Shown: positions 1 through 5,974 of the stretch, one piece after another
How the letters are laid out: the number at the start of each line of letters is the position of its first letter
Numbering within the stretch: position 1 is the first letter of the stretch
Origin: Clostridia bacterium
Lineage (GTDB): Bacteria > Bacillota > Clostridia > DUPQ01
Length of the DNA stretch: 5,974 nucleotides
Assembly (NCBI GenBank): GCA_028690885.1
Contig: JAQVAJ010000108.1
Coordinates: 1 to 5,974 of the forward strand
Direction of reading: 5' to 3'
Program-made: the position numbers and the translations under genes
Notes under the pieces: model-generated
Databases searched by the model: none
Seen by the model: the letters and a program-made list of their open reading frames with translations, nothing else
Told to the model about the DNA's origin: nothing

Positions 1-474
1 GCCTTAACTACACATCCTAATAATACAAAAAGAGTAATCAGATATCTTGATATATTAAGTAGGTTTAAAGGAACTCTTAGTGAATATAAGCAACAAGCAA
101 TTAAGAATGATTCCAGTGTTGACTTTAATGTCTTTGTGCTTAATCCTCCACGTGATAAATTATATGAACGCATTGAATCAAGAGTTGACATAATGATAGA
201 AAAAGGTTTAATTGAAGAGGTTTCTTTAATATTGAAAAGTCAGATAGATAGTAACTGTACATCAATGCAGGCAATAGGGTATAAGGAAGTAGTTAAGTAT
301 CTTGATGGTTACTGTACCTATGATGAAATGATAAGAATTCTTAAGATGAATACTAGAAACTATGCAAAACGACAAATTACATGGTTTAAAAGGTATAAAG
401 AAGCTCAGTTTATCGATACCAGTAAATTTGAAAACAGTAATGAAATAACAAGGTTCATTATTAGCTGTTTATAG
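1..474 (+). CDS. miaA: tRNA dimethylallyltransferase (MiaA), 3' part, truncated by window edge
   Basis: MiaA transfers a dimethylallyl group from DMAPP to N6 of A37, next to the anticodon, in tRNAs that read codons starting with U. Reading frame 1 is open from base 1 to the TAG at 472-474, giving 157 codons of the C-terminal half. Visible family motifs are HPNNTKRVIR (visible codons 5-14), SMQAIGYKE (88-96) and TRNYAKRQ followed by TWF (about 118-128), all typical of the MiaA core and its tRNA-contacting C-terminal region. The P-loop and DMAPP-binding N-terminus lie outside the window. An in-frame GTG at 136 is interior to the conserved domain and is not a start. The gene ends tail to tail with lexA with no gap. 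In many Clostridia miaA is followed by hfq; no hfq is present here. The identification is firm; only the start is unseen. Confidence 0.95.
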   Translation, partial: ALTTHPNNTKRVIRYLDILSRFKGTLSEYKQQAIKNDSSVDFNVFVLNPPRDKLYERIESRVDIMIEKGLIEEVSLILKSQIDSNCTSMQAIGYKEVVKYLDGYCTYDEMIRILKMNTRNYAKRQITWFKRYKEAQFIDTSKFENSNEITRFIISCL

Positions 475-1080
475 TTAGTTGAAAATTCTGAAAACACCGA
501 ATACTTTTCCTAATATCTGTAAGTCCTTATAGACATATATAGGTTCATATTCATCATTTGCTGGCTGAAGACGAATTCTATCTCTCTCTCTATAGAAAGT
601 TTTAACAGTTGTTTCGTTATCAATCAAAGCTACTATAATATCATTATCATATGCAACTTCCTGTTTTTTAACAAGTATAAGGTCGTTGTCATGAATACCT
701 GCATTTATCATTGAATCTCCCTTGACTTTAAGCATAAAGGTTATACCACTTTTAAGATAAGCTTCAGGAACAGGAAAGTATTCTACAATGTTCTCAACAG
801 CAAGAATGGGAGTTCCTGCAGCTACATCACCGATGACTGGGATTTCAACTACTGGAACCGAATCCTGCTTTGACAAGGTCAGAGAACGTGAAATAGAGTC
901 ATTTTTTTCAATGTATCCTAATCTTCTGAGTTTATTAATATATGAGTGAGCAGTTGAGGTTGAAGGAATATTAAGATCTTTGCATATGTCCCTTACAGAA
1001 GGAGCAAAGCCTTTCTCACGTATGAAATCCCTTATATATTCGTAAGTCTGTTCCTCTCTGATTGATAAGTAGTCTTTCAT
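475..1080 (-). CDS. lexA: LexA, SOS response transcriptional repressor / self-cleaving protease
   Basis: LexA represses DNA-damage genes and cleaves itself when stimulated by RecA on single-stranded DNA. The 201-aa product matches the usual length of about 200. Residues 1-70 form the winged helix-turn-helix, with the family signature APSVRDIC then STSTAHSYINKL and GYIEK (about 26-59). The scissile Ala88-Gly89 bond lies in GDVAAGTP. The catalytic serine is Ser123 (KGDSM) and the catalytic lysine is Lys160 (TTVKTF). Their 37-residue spacing equals that of E. coli Ser119/Lys156, so the protein should be cleavage-competent. The ATG start is supported by GGAGG seven bases upstream and by the N-terminus beginning just before the first HTH helix. 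It is transcribed divergently from ackA and convergently with miaA. Two SOS boxes in its promoter indicate autoregulation. Confidence 0.97.
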   Translation of the reverse strand: MKDYLSIREEQTYEYIRDFIREKGFAPSVRDICKDLNIPSTSTAHSYINKLRRLGYIEKNDSISRSLTLSKQDSVPVVEIPVIGDVAAGTPILAVENIVEYFPVPEAYLKSGITFMLKVKGDSMINAGIHDNDLILVKKQEVAYDNDIIVALIDNETTVKTFYRERDRIRLQPANDEYEPIYVYKDLQILGKVFGVFRIFN

Positions 1081-1087
1081 TATGAAG

Positions 1088-1092
1088 CCTCC
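1088..1092 (-). promoter_or_regulatory. Ribosome binding site of lexA
   Basis: The minus strand reads GGAGG here, with a 7-nt spacer to the lexA ATG at 1080-1078. This near-ideal Shine-Dalgarno sequence supports the chosen start. Confidence 0.85.
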
Positions 1093-1109
1093 ATGTATTT
1101 TATATACAA

Positions 1110-1139
1110 ATTATAACATAAAACATAAGTTCGTGTAAA
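1110..1139 (-). promoter_or_regulatory. lexA promoter (sigma-A type)
   Basis: On the minus strand a -35 element TTTACA (1139-1134; 5 of 6 against TTGACA) is separated by 18 bp from a perfect -10 TATAAT (1115-1110). Transcription would start near 1103, giving a leader of about 20 nt that contains the GGAGG. One SOS box fills most of the -35/-10 spacer and the other overlaps the -35, so bound LexA should block RNA polymerase. The elements are seen directly; promoter activity is inferred. Confidence 0.75.
1120..1133 (-). promoter_or_regulatory. SOS box 1 (LexA operator) in lexA promoter spacer
   Basis: The minus strand reads CGAACTTATGTTTT, matching 12 of 14 positions of the Bacillus subtilis LexA/DinR consensus CGAACRNRYGTTYC. 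It sits between the -35 and -10 of the lexA promoter, the expected place for an autoregulatory operator. Confidence 0.8.
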
Positions 1140-1149
1140 CAAATGTTTC
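1136..1149 (+). promoter_or_regulatory. SOS box 2 (second LexA operator) overlapping lexA -35
   Basis: The plus strand reads TAAACAAATGTTTC, 12 of 14 matches to CGAACRNRYGTTYC, with mismatches only in the first two bases. Its centre is 16 bp from that of SOS box 1, and it covers most of the lexA -35 element. It lies more than 50 bp upstream of the ackA -35, so its main target is probably lexA. Confidence 0.65.
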
Positions 1150-1205
1150 CTTTTTAATTTGAGGATAACTTAATAGTTGGTGAAATAATAAGGTATTATG
1201 TTTAC

Positions 1206-1234
1206 TTGAAAGCAAAAATATGCAATGATATAAT
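1206..1234 (+). promoter_or_regulatory. ackA promoter (sigma-A type, extended -10)
   Basis: A -35 TTGAAA (1206-1211) is followed by a 17-bp spacer and a perfect TATAAT (1229-1234), preceded by TG one base upstream (1226-1227), which makes an extended -10. Transcription would start around 1241, leaving a leader of only about 20 nt. This is close to consensus and suggests strong, possibly constitutive, expression. No convincing operator was seen for this promoter. Confidence 0.78.
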
Positions 1235-1244
1235 TGAAAAGATG

Positions 1245-1250
1245 AAAGGA
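1245..1250 (+). promoter_or_regulatory. Ribosome binding site of ackA
   Basis: AAAGGA lies 9 nt before the ATG at 1260. A nearer ATG at 1253 is out of frame with ackA and too close to this site, so the ATG at 1260 is the start. Confidence 0.7.
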
Positions 1251-1259
1251 ACATGATCT

Positions 1260-2525
1260 ATGAAAAAAACAATATTATCCCTCAATTGCGGCAGTTCATC
1301 CTTGAAATTTAATATTTTTAATATTAATGATGATATGACAGTATCACCAATACTTAACGGTATAGCAGAAGAAATCGGTAACATCAGAAGAAGTTCTATG
1401 AGGTTTTCGCATAATGGCGACAAAACAAAATATCCAATATCTTTAGAAACGCATGAAGATGCTTTAAGTGAAATGTTCGAAGTGTTTACTAGAAACGGAG
1501 TACAAAAGGAAAGCATTTGCGCTGTTGGACATAGAATAGTTCATGGGGGACCTATATATACAAAAAGCACTTTAATTAATGAAGAGGTTAAAGAACAAAT
1601 AAAAAGTTTATTTTCTGTTGCTCCTTTACATAATCCACAAAATTACATAGGAGTTGAAGTTACCGAAAAATTATTACCTGGTGTGCCTAATGTAGCAGTT
1701 TTTGATACTGCTTTTCACGGCACTATGGGATGTGAAGCTTTTAGATATGCAATACCACAGAAGTGGTATGAGCAATTTCTCATAAGAAGATATGGTTTCC
1801 ATGGAACAAGCCATTTATATGTTTCCAAAAGGGCTGCAGTGTTATGTAAAACCCCATACGATGAGTTTACTTGTGTTACTGCGCATCTTGGCAATGGTTC
1901 CAGTATAACTAAAGTTGAAAATGGGAAGAGCCGTGACACATCAATGGGATTTACACCTCTTGAGGGTGTTATTATGGGTACAAGATGCGGTGATTTAGAT
2001 CCGGCAATAATTGCTCATGTTGCCAATCTGTATGTTGCAGACGGAATGGATAAAGCAGATGCATATGATAAGACTACACGTATGTTGAATAAAGATTGCG
2101 GTTTAAAAGGACTAGCAGGAACTAACCTCATGCAGGATATACGTGCTAAAGCACTTGAAGGTGATGAAGAGAGTTTGCATATAGTTGATATTTATTGTTA
2201 CAGGATCGCAAAATATATTGGTGAATATGCTTGTACAACTGATAATCTCAAGGCAATAGTTTTTACTGCTGGAGTTGGAGAAAACGAGTGGTTTGTGAGA
2301 CAGAGAGTGTTGGAAATGCTTAAATCATTTGCATTTGAGATAGACCATGAAGCTAATAAAATTAGAGGAGAGGAAATAGTTATCGGGAAAGGCAAGTTTG
2401 CCGGTAATGAAGTTTGTGCAATGGTTATTCCTACTGATGAAGAGCTTATAATTGCATATGATGCTTTAGCAATAGGATATTTAGGCAAACAAGCTCCGAC
2501 GGTATACCCGTTTGAAAAAGCATAA
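1260..2525 (+). CDS. ackA: Acetate kinase
   Basis: Cytoplasmic acetate kinase interconverts acetyl phosphate + ADP and acetate + ATP, the ATP-yielding last step of acetate fermentation. The 421-aa product is slightly longer than the usual 395-410. Motifs in order are the N-terminal LSLNCGSSSLKF (7-17, Asn9), VGHRIVHGG (Arg92), APLHNP (His124), FDTAFHGTM (Asp149), YGFHGTSH (His181), AHLGNGSS (His209), MGTRCGDLDP (Arg242), FTAGVGEN (335-342) and PTDEEL (Glu394/395). These correspond to the catalytic and nucleotide-binding residues of Methanosarcina thermophila AckA, so the enzyme should be active. The offset to that protein grows from +1 at Arg242 to about +10 at the final Glu, implying extra residues in the C-terminal half. 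Around 281-295 the usual SGxSxDxR loop reads AGTNLMQDIR. Its own strong promoter lies upstream and cca overlaps its 3' end. No pta gene is in view. Confidence 0.95.
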   Translation: MKKTILSLNCGSSSLKFNIFNINDDMTVSPILNGIAEEIGNIRRSSMRFSHNGDKTKYPISLETHEDALSEMFEVFTRNGVQKESICAVGHRIVHGGPIYTKSTLINEEVKEQIKSLFSVAPLHNPQNYIGVEVTEKLLPGVPNVAVFDTAFHGTMGCEAFRYAIPQKWYEQFLIRRYGFHGTSHLYVSKRAAVLCKTPYDEFTCVTAHLGNGSSITKVENGKSRDTSMGFTPLEGVIMGTRCGDLDPAIIAHVANLYVADGMDKADAYDKTTRMLNKDCGLKGLAGTNLMQDIRAKALEGDEESLHIVDIYCYRIAKYIGEYACTTDNLKAIVFTAGVGENEWFVRQRVLEMLKSFAFEIDHEANKIRGEEIVIGKGKFAGNEVCAMVIPTDEELIIAYDALAIGYLGKQAPTVYPFEKA

Positions 2526-3693
2526 ACCTACAGAGAGATTTGCTGAGTATTTTTCAGTACATAGACATATTATAAACAGAATCCATGACAGCGGATTCAA
2601 GGCTTACTTTATTGGAGGATGTGTTCGTGACTCATTGAATGGAATACAGCCATATGATTTTGATATAGCAACTGATGCTAATCCAGATAATATATATTCT
2701 ATTTTTGAGATTGTAAAAAGCACTGGTATTAAATATGGTACTTTAACAGTTTATATTAATGATTTTTCATATCAGATAACAACTTTTCGAAAAGAAGCCG
2801 GATATACAGATTTTAGAAAGCCAGATGAAATCATATTTACAAAAAATTTGTACTCTGATTTATTAAGAAGAGACTTCACAATTAACACCTTGGCTTTTGA
2901 TGGTACATATATTTATGAATATTTTAATGCATTAGCTGACTTAAATGATGGAATAATCAGAACAGTAGGTTCTGCAGACAGAAGATTTAAAGAAGATGCT
3001 TTGAGAATACTAAGAGCTGTAAGATTTGCAGCCAAGTACAAATTAAAAATTGAAGAAGATACTTTTCTTAGTATGAAAAAGTTATCTTTTTTACTTAATA
3101 ATATTTCCAAAGAAAGGATATATGACGAATTATCAAAGATTATATCAGCCTCAGAAGATATTAAAATTCTTTTTGATACTGATATAGCTTATTACATATT
3201 TAGTAATCCTCAATACATTAATCAGGAAAAATTAGAAGGTAAAGCTTATCTTGCCAAATTAGCATCTGTTTTTTCAAATTATCCAAATTTAGATATGATT
3301 AAAAAGGAATTAAAAGATTTGAGAGCAGATAATAAAACAATTAATACAGTTTTAAAAGTTGTTGAGTACAAAAATCATCAGATAGATGAGTTATCTTTAA
3401 GAAAACTCTTAACAAAAATGAAAAAGCATGATGTATATGTGCTGATGGATTTAAAAAATGCTGATTCATCTGTTCTTGATGAAATAGTATATTCAGGATA
3501 TATATCTAATGTAAACGAACTGGATATAACAGGTCATGATATAATGGAGCTTGGATATTCAGCAAAGGATATTAAGAAAATAAAAGAAATGCTTATTGAT
3601 AAGGTGATTTTTGATATTACTGCTAACAAAAAAGATAGATTAATTAAAATGATACAAAGTGAGTATGATAATCAGATTGTAAAGAATGGGTAG
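2512..3693 (+). CDS. cca: tRNA nucleotidyltransferase of the class II CCA-adding / poly(A) polymerase family
   Basis: This family builds or repairs the 3'-terminal CCA of tRNAs using CTP and ATP without a template. The 393-aa product has the class II head domain: GGCVRD (35-40), the metal-binding carboxylates Asp49 and Asp51 in YDFDIAT, RRDFTIN (119-125), the nucleotide-selecting EDALRILRAVRF (161-172, with Glu161, Asp162 and Arg165) and the neck-domain SKERIYDEL (199-207). The C-terminal DITGHDIMELG (338-348) matches the tail motif of long bacterial enzymes. No HD phosphohydrolase motif is visible around 210-300, where many clostridial homologues carry one, and the protein is shorter than those. 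The start is TTG at 2512: an in-frame stop at 2482 and no other start codon in between leave it as the only upstream choice. No good Shine-Dalgarno precedes it, so translation is probably coupled to ackA. A strict A-adding or C-adding enzyme cannot be excluded. Confidence 0.9.
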   Translation: MKKHKPTERFAEYFSVHRHIINRIHDSGFKAYFIGGCVRDSLNGIQPYDFDIATDANPDNIYSIFEIVKSTGIKYGTLTVYINDFSYQITTFRKEAGYTDFRKPDEIIFTKNLYSDLLRRDFTINTLAFDGTYIYEYFNALADLNDGIIRTVGSADRRFKEDALRILRAVRFAAKYKLKIEEDTFLSMKKLSFLLNNISKERIYDELSKIISASEDIKILFDTDIAYYIFSNPQYINQEKLEGKAYLAKLASVFSNYPNLDMIKKELKDLRADNKTINTVLKVVEYKNHQIDELSLRKLLTKMKKHDVYVLMDLKNADSSVLDEIVYSGYISNVNELDITGHDIMELGYSAKDIKKIKEMLIDKVIFDITANKKDRLIKMIQSEYDNQIVKNG

Positions 3694-3705
3694 TTAATAT
3701 ATAAT
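3677..3705 (+). promoter_or_regulatory. Candidate promoter for lepA-hemW
   Basis: TTGTAA (3677-3682; 4 of 6 against TTGACA), a 17-bp spacer and a perfect TATAAT (3700-3705) overlap the end of cca. Transcription would start near 3712 and give a leader of about 26 nt. In A+T-rich DNA a perfect TATAAT can occur by chance, so this is a candidate only; read-through from cca is also possible because no strong terminator intervenes. Confidence 0.45.
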
Positions 3706-3726
3706 CTTTTTCGAATAAAAAGCATT

Positions 3727-3731
3727 AGGAG
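3727..3731 (+). promoter_or_regulatory. Ribosome binding site that sets the lepA TTG start
   Basis: AGGAG lies 6 nt before the TTG at 3738. No ATG or GTG is better placed, and the TTG-initiated protein begins with the standard LepA N-terminus, so the ribosome binding site and the homology agree on a TTG start. Confidence 0.85.
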
Positions 3732-3737
3732 CATAGG

Positions 3738-5540
3738 TTGAAAAAAGAAAGAATAAGAAATTTTTGCATAATTGCGCACATAGACCATGGTAAAAGCACT
3801 TTGGCTGACAGGCTTATAGAAAATACGGGCCTGCTTACATCAAGAGAAATGTATGACCAGGTGCTTGATAATATGGATATAGAAAAAGAACGTGGAATAA
3901 CTATTAAATCACAAGCTGTTCGAATGGTATATAAAGCAAAGGATAATAAAGAATATATTTTAAATTTAATTGATACTCCTGGCCATGTTGATTTCTCATA
4001 TGAAGTCAGCAGATCTTTAGCTGCATGTGATGGTGCAGTCTTGGTAGTTGATGCGGCTCAGGGAGTTGAAGCGCAAACTTTGGCAAATGTTTATATGGCT
4101 TTGGATAATAACCTGGAAATACTTCCTGTTATTAACAAAATTGATCTCCAGGCTGCAAGACCTGAACATGTCATAGAGGAAATTGAAAATATAATTGGAA
4201 TAGAAGCAAGACATGCTCCTCTAATTTCAGCAAAGAACAGAATAAACATTGAGGAAGTTTTAGAAAAAATAACTCAATATCTGCCACCGCCTGAAGATCA
4301 TTCTGATATGCCAGCAAGAGCATTGATTTTCGATTCCAAATTCGATGCATACAAAGGAGTTATAATTTTTTGCAGAGTTATGGATGGTATTATTAAACAG
4401 GATGATACTATATATCTTATGAATACTGAAAAAGAATATGATATTGTAGAAATTGGGTATCTCAAACCAGGTGGATTTATACCTGCCACAGAACTTACTT
4501 CCGGTGAAGTAGGATATATAACTGCAAGTATAAAAAATGTAGAAGATACCAGAGTGGGTGATACAGTCACAACTATTCAGAATAAAGCAAAACAACCTCT
4601 TCCAGGCTATAAAGAAGCAGTATCTATGGTATTTTGCGGAATTTATCCAGCAGATGGTTCTAAATACAATGTCTTAAAAGATGCTCTTATGAAACTTAAG
4701 CTTAATGATGCTGCATTAATGTTCGAACCAGAATCATCTGCTGCTTTAGGTTTCGGTTTCAGATGTGGTTTTTTAGGACTTTTGCATATGGAAATAATCC
4801 AAGAGCGTGTTGAAAGGGAATTTGATCTTGATATTATAACTACAGCTCCAAGTGTTATATATAAAGTCATAAAAACAAATAAAGAAGTTTTGCAAGTTGA
4901 TAATCCTACTAATCTGCCTCCTTTGAGTGAAATAGATTATATGGAAGAACCCATCGCCAAAGCGATAATAATAGTTCCAACAGAATATGTTGGTAACATA
5001 ATGGAATTATGTCAGGATAGGCGAGGGAATTTCATACATATGGAATACCTTGATGAAAATCGTGCTAAGTTGGATTATGAAATTCCCTTAAATGAAATTA
5101 TATACGATTTCTTTGATGCGCTAAAGTCTCGTTCAAAAGGATATGCTTCACTTGATTACGAAGTATTAAAATATCAAAGAAGCAAGCTTGTAAAAATGGA
5201 TATTCTGCTTAATCTTGAAGTTATTGATGCGTTATCATTCATTGTTCATGAGAGTAAAGCTTACACACGTGGTAGGAGAATGGCTGAAAAGCTAAAAGAT
5301 CAGATACCAAGACATCAGTTTGAAATACCTATACAAGCTGCTATTGGCGGTAAGATTATAGCAAGAGAAACCGTAAGAGCATATAGAAAAGATGTTATAG
5401 CTAAGTGCTATGGCGGGGACATTTCAAGAAAGAAGAAACTATTGGAGAAACAGAAAGAAGGTAAAAAGAGGATGAGACAGCTCGGTTCAGTTGAAGTTCC
5501 GCAAGAAGCCTTCATGAGCGTATTGAAACTGGATTCTTAA
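3738..5540 (+). CDS. lepA: Elongation factor 4 (LepA), ribosome-associated translational GTPase
   Basis: LepA/EF4 binds the ribosome and hydrolyses GTP; proposed roles include back-translocation and assistance in initiation or ribosome biogenesis. The 600-aa product has the standard family length. The GTPase domain shows G1 AHIDHGKST (13-21), G2 ERGITI (51-56), G3 DTPGH (79-83, with His83 as the presumed catalytic histidine), G4 NKID (133-136) and G5 SAK (164-166). EF-G-like domains II, III and V follow, including FRCGFLGLLHMEI in the middle. The LepA-specific C-terminal domain ends with a basic segment, KEGKKRMRQLGSVEVPQEAF, matching the conserved tail. There is no EF-G domain IV, as expected. 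It starts with TTG behind a good AGGAG. hemW begins 1 nt after its stop, the usual Firmicute arrangement. Confidence 0.97.
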   Translation: MKKERIRNFCIIAHIDHGKSTLADRLIENTGLLTSREMYDQVLDNMDIEKERGITIKSQAVRMVYKAKDNKEYILNLIDTPGHVDFSYEVSRSLAACDGAVLVVDAAQGVEAQTLANVYMALDNNLEILPVINKIDLQAARPEHVIEEIENIIGIEARHAPLISAKNRINIEEVLEKITQYLPPPEDHSDMPARALIFDSKFDAYKGVIIFCRVMDGIIKQDDTIYLMNTEKEYDIVEIGYLKPGGFIPATELTSGEVGYITASIKNVEDTRVGDTVTTIQNKAKQPLPGYKEAVSMVFCGIYPADGSKYNVLKDALMKLKLNDAALMFEPESSAALGFGFRCGFLGLLHMEIIQERVEREFDLDIITTAPSVIYKVIKTNKEVLQVDNPTNLPPLSEIDYMEEPIAKAIIIVPTEYVGNIMELCQDRRGNFIHMEYLDENRAKLDYEIPLNEIIYDFFDALKSRSKGYASLDYEVLKYQRSKLVKMDILLNLEVIDALSFIVHESKAYTRGRRMAEKLKDQIPRHQFEIPIQAAIGGKIIARETVRAYRKDVIAKCYGGDISRKKKLLEKQKEGKKRMRQLGSVEVPQEAFMSVLKLDS

Positions 5541-5541
5541 A

Positions 5542-5974
5542 ATGGAAAAAAAACTGAGGATATATATTCATATACCTTTTTGTAAATCGAAATGTAATTA
5601 TTGTGACTTTAATTCCTTTGCAGGAATGGATCATATGTTTAAGCCGTATTTCAAATCTCTAATTTCCGAAATCGCATTATATGCAAATGAATTGAGAGGC
5701 AGAAAAATTGATAGTATTTTCATAGGGGGCGGAACGCCCTCTCATGTTAACTATGAGTATATAGGTTCAATTCTGGACTGCTTTAAATTTGAGAAGGACT
5801 GCGAAATTACAATTGAAGTTAATCCAGGAGCTATTGCATTTCATAACTTCATGCAATATAAGAAAATGGGTATAAATCGAATAAGTTTTGGAATTCAGTC
5901 TTTTTCAGACAGAGTTTTAATGTACATGGGTCGTATTCATAACCGAGCGTCTGCAATTAATAATATTCATGAAT
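5542..5974 (+). CDS. hemW: HemW, radical SAM haem chaperone (formerly annotated HemN-like), 5' part, truncated by window edge
   Basis: HemW is a radical SAM protein that binds haem and helps insert it into respiratory enzymes; it was long misannotated as oxygen-independent coproporphyrinogen III oxidase (HemN). The visible 144 codons carry HIPFC then KSKCNYCDF (10-23), giving the CxxxCxxC [4Fe-4S] motif with Cys14, Cys18 and Cys21. Phe23 stands where HemN has its extra fourth cysteine, which favours HemW over true HemN. Further motifs are FIGGGTPS (60-67), IEVNPG (91-96), GINRISFGIQSF (110-121) and GRIHN (130-134). The ATG lies 1 nt after the lepA stop with only a weak GGA 8 nt upstream, so translation is probably coupled to lepA. 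In Firmicutes hrcA-grpE-dnaK commonly follows; that part is beyond the right edge. The reading frame is still open at base 5974. Confidence 0.92.
   Translation, partial: MEKKLRIYIHIPFCKSKCNYCDFNSFAGMDHMFKPYFKSLISEIALYANELRGRKIDSIFIGGGTPSHVNYEYIGSILDCFKFEKDCEITIEVNPGAIAFHNFMQYKKMGINRISFGIQSFSDRVLMYMGRIHNRASAINNIHE

Noticed and set aside
136..474. A separate small gene starting at the GTG at 136
   Set aside because: The frame is open upstream to base 1 and encodes conserved MiaA sequence there, so this is an interior codon of miaA.
1136..1149. SOS box 2 as a regulator of ackA
   Set aside because: It lies more than 50 bp upstream of the ackA -35, whereas it directly overlaps the lexA -35; repression of ackA by LexA from there is unlikely.
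1159..1191. A second possible ackA promoter (TTGAGG ... TAATAA)
   Set aside because: The spacing between the elements is about 21 bp and the -10 is poor, while a much better extended -10 promoter lies just downstream at 1206-1234.
1202..1516. Minus-strand open frame of 104 codons over the start of ackA
   Set aside because: It is antisense to the well-supported ackA gene, has no ribosome binding site or recognisable motif, and looks like a shadow of ackA codon usage.
3706..3722. CTTTTT / AAAAAG inverted repeat with a 5-nt loop between cca and lepA, considered as a terminator
   Set aside because: The 6-bp stem has one G-C pair and no U-tract directly after it, so it is too weak for a rho-independent terminator; such repeats are frequent by chance in A+T-rich DNA.
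4260..4595. Overlapping minus-strand open frames within lepA
   Set aside because: They lie opposite strongly conserved lepA sequence and their compositions (rich in Cys/Tyr/Phe or Ser/Ile) look like reverse translations of a coding strand.

Overview
The window is an A+T-rich, gene-dense piece of bacterial chromosome made of housekeeping genes. It most likely comes from a low-GC Firmicute of the Clostridia type. The reasons are the base composition, a LexA gene whose control region carries Bacillus/Clostridium-type SOS boxes (CGAAC-N4-GTTYC), Gram-positive style Shine-Dalgarno sequences, two apparent TTG starts, and the lepA-hemW pair that in Firmicutes usually leads into the hrcA-grpE-dnaK-dnaJ heat-shock operon. 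The genus cannot be fixed from the sequence alone.

Layout: (1) 1-474, plus strand, the 3' part of miaA (tRNA dimethylallyltransferase), cut by the left edge. (2) 475-1080, minus strand, a complete lexA, whose stop codon directly abuts the miaA stop. (3) 1081-1259, a 179-bp divergent control region, the longest non-coding stretch here. It holds the lexA promoter with two SOS boxes and a strong extended -10 promoter for ackA. (4) 1260-2525, plus, ackA (acetate kinase). (5) 2512-3693, plus, a CCA-adding-type tRNA nucleotidyltransferase (cca) that overlaps the end of ackA by 14 bp. (6) 3694-3737, a 44-bp gap with a candidate promoter and a good ribosome binding site. (7) 3738-5540, plus, lepA (elongation factor 4). 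(8) 5542-5974, plus, the 5' part of hemW (radical SAM haem chaperone), cut by the right edge and starting 1 nt after the lepA stop.

How the genes work together: miaA and cca both act on tRNA (modification at A37 and 3'-end building or repair), and lepA acts on the ribosome. ackA is the outlier, a fermentation or energy gene making ATP from acetyl phosphate; no phosphotransacetylase gene is in view. lexA is self-regulated through operators in its own promoter. ackA-cca look like one transcript, and lepA-hemW another, possibly also reached by read-through from cca.

I found no tRNA, rRNA, CRISPR array, insertion sequence, prophage feature or clear rho-independent terminator. I do not see a previously undescribed system here. 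The points worth a second look are the paired SOS boxes, the ackA-cca overlap, the divergent AckA loop, the apparently HD-less CCA enzyme and the zero-gap convergent miaA/lexA junction.
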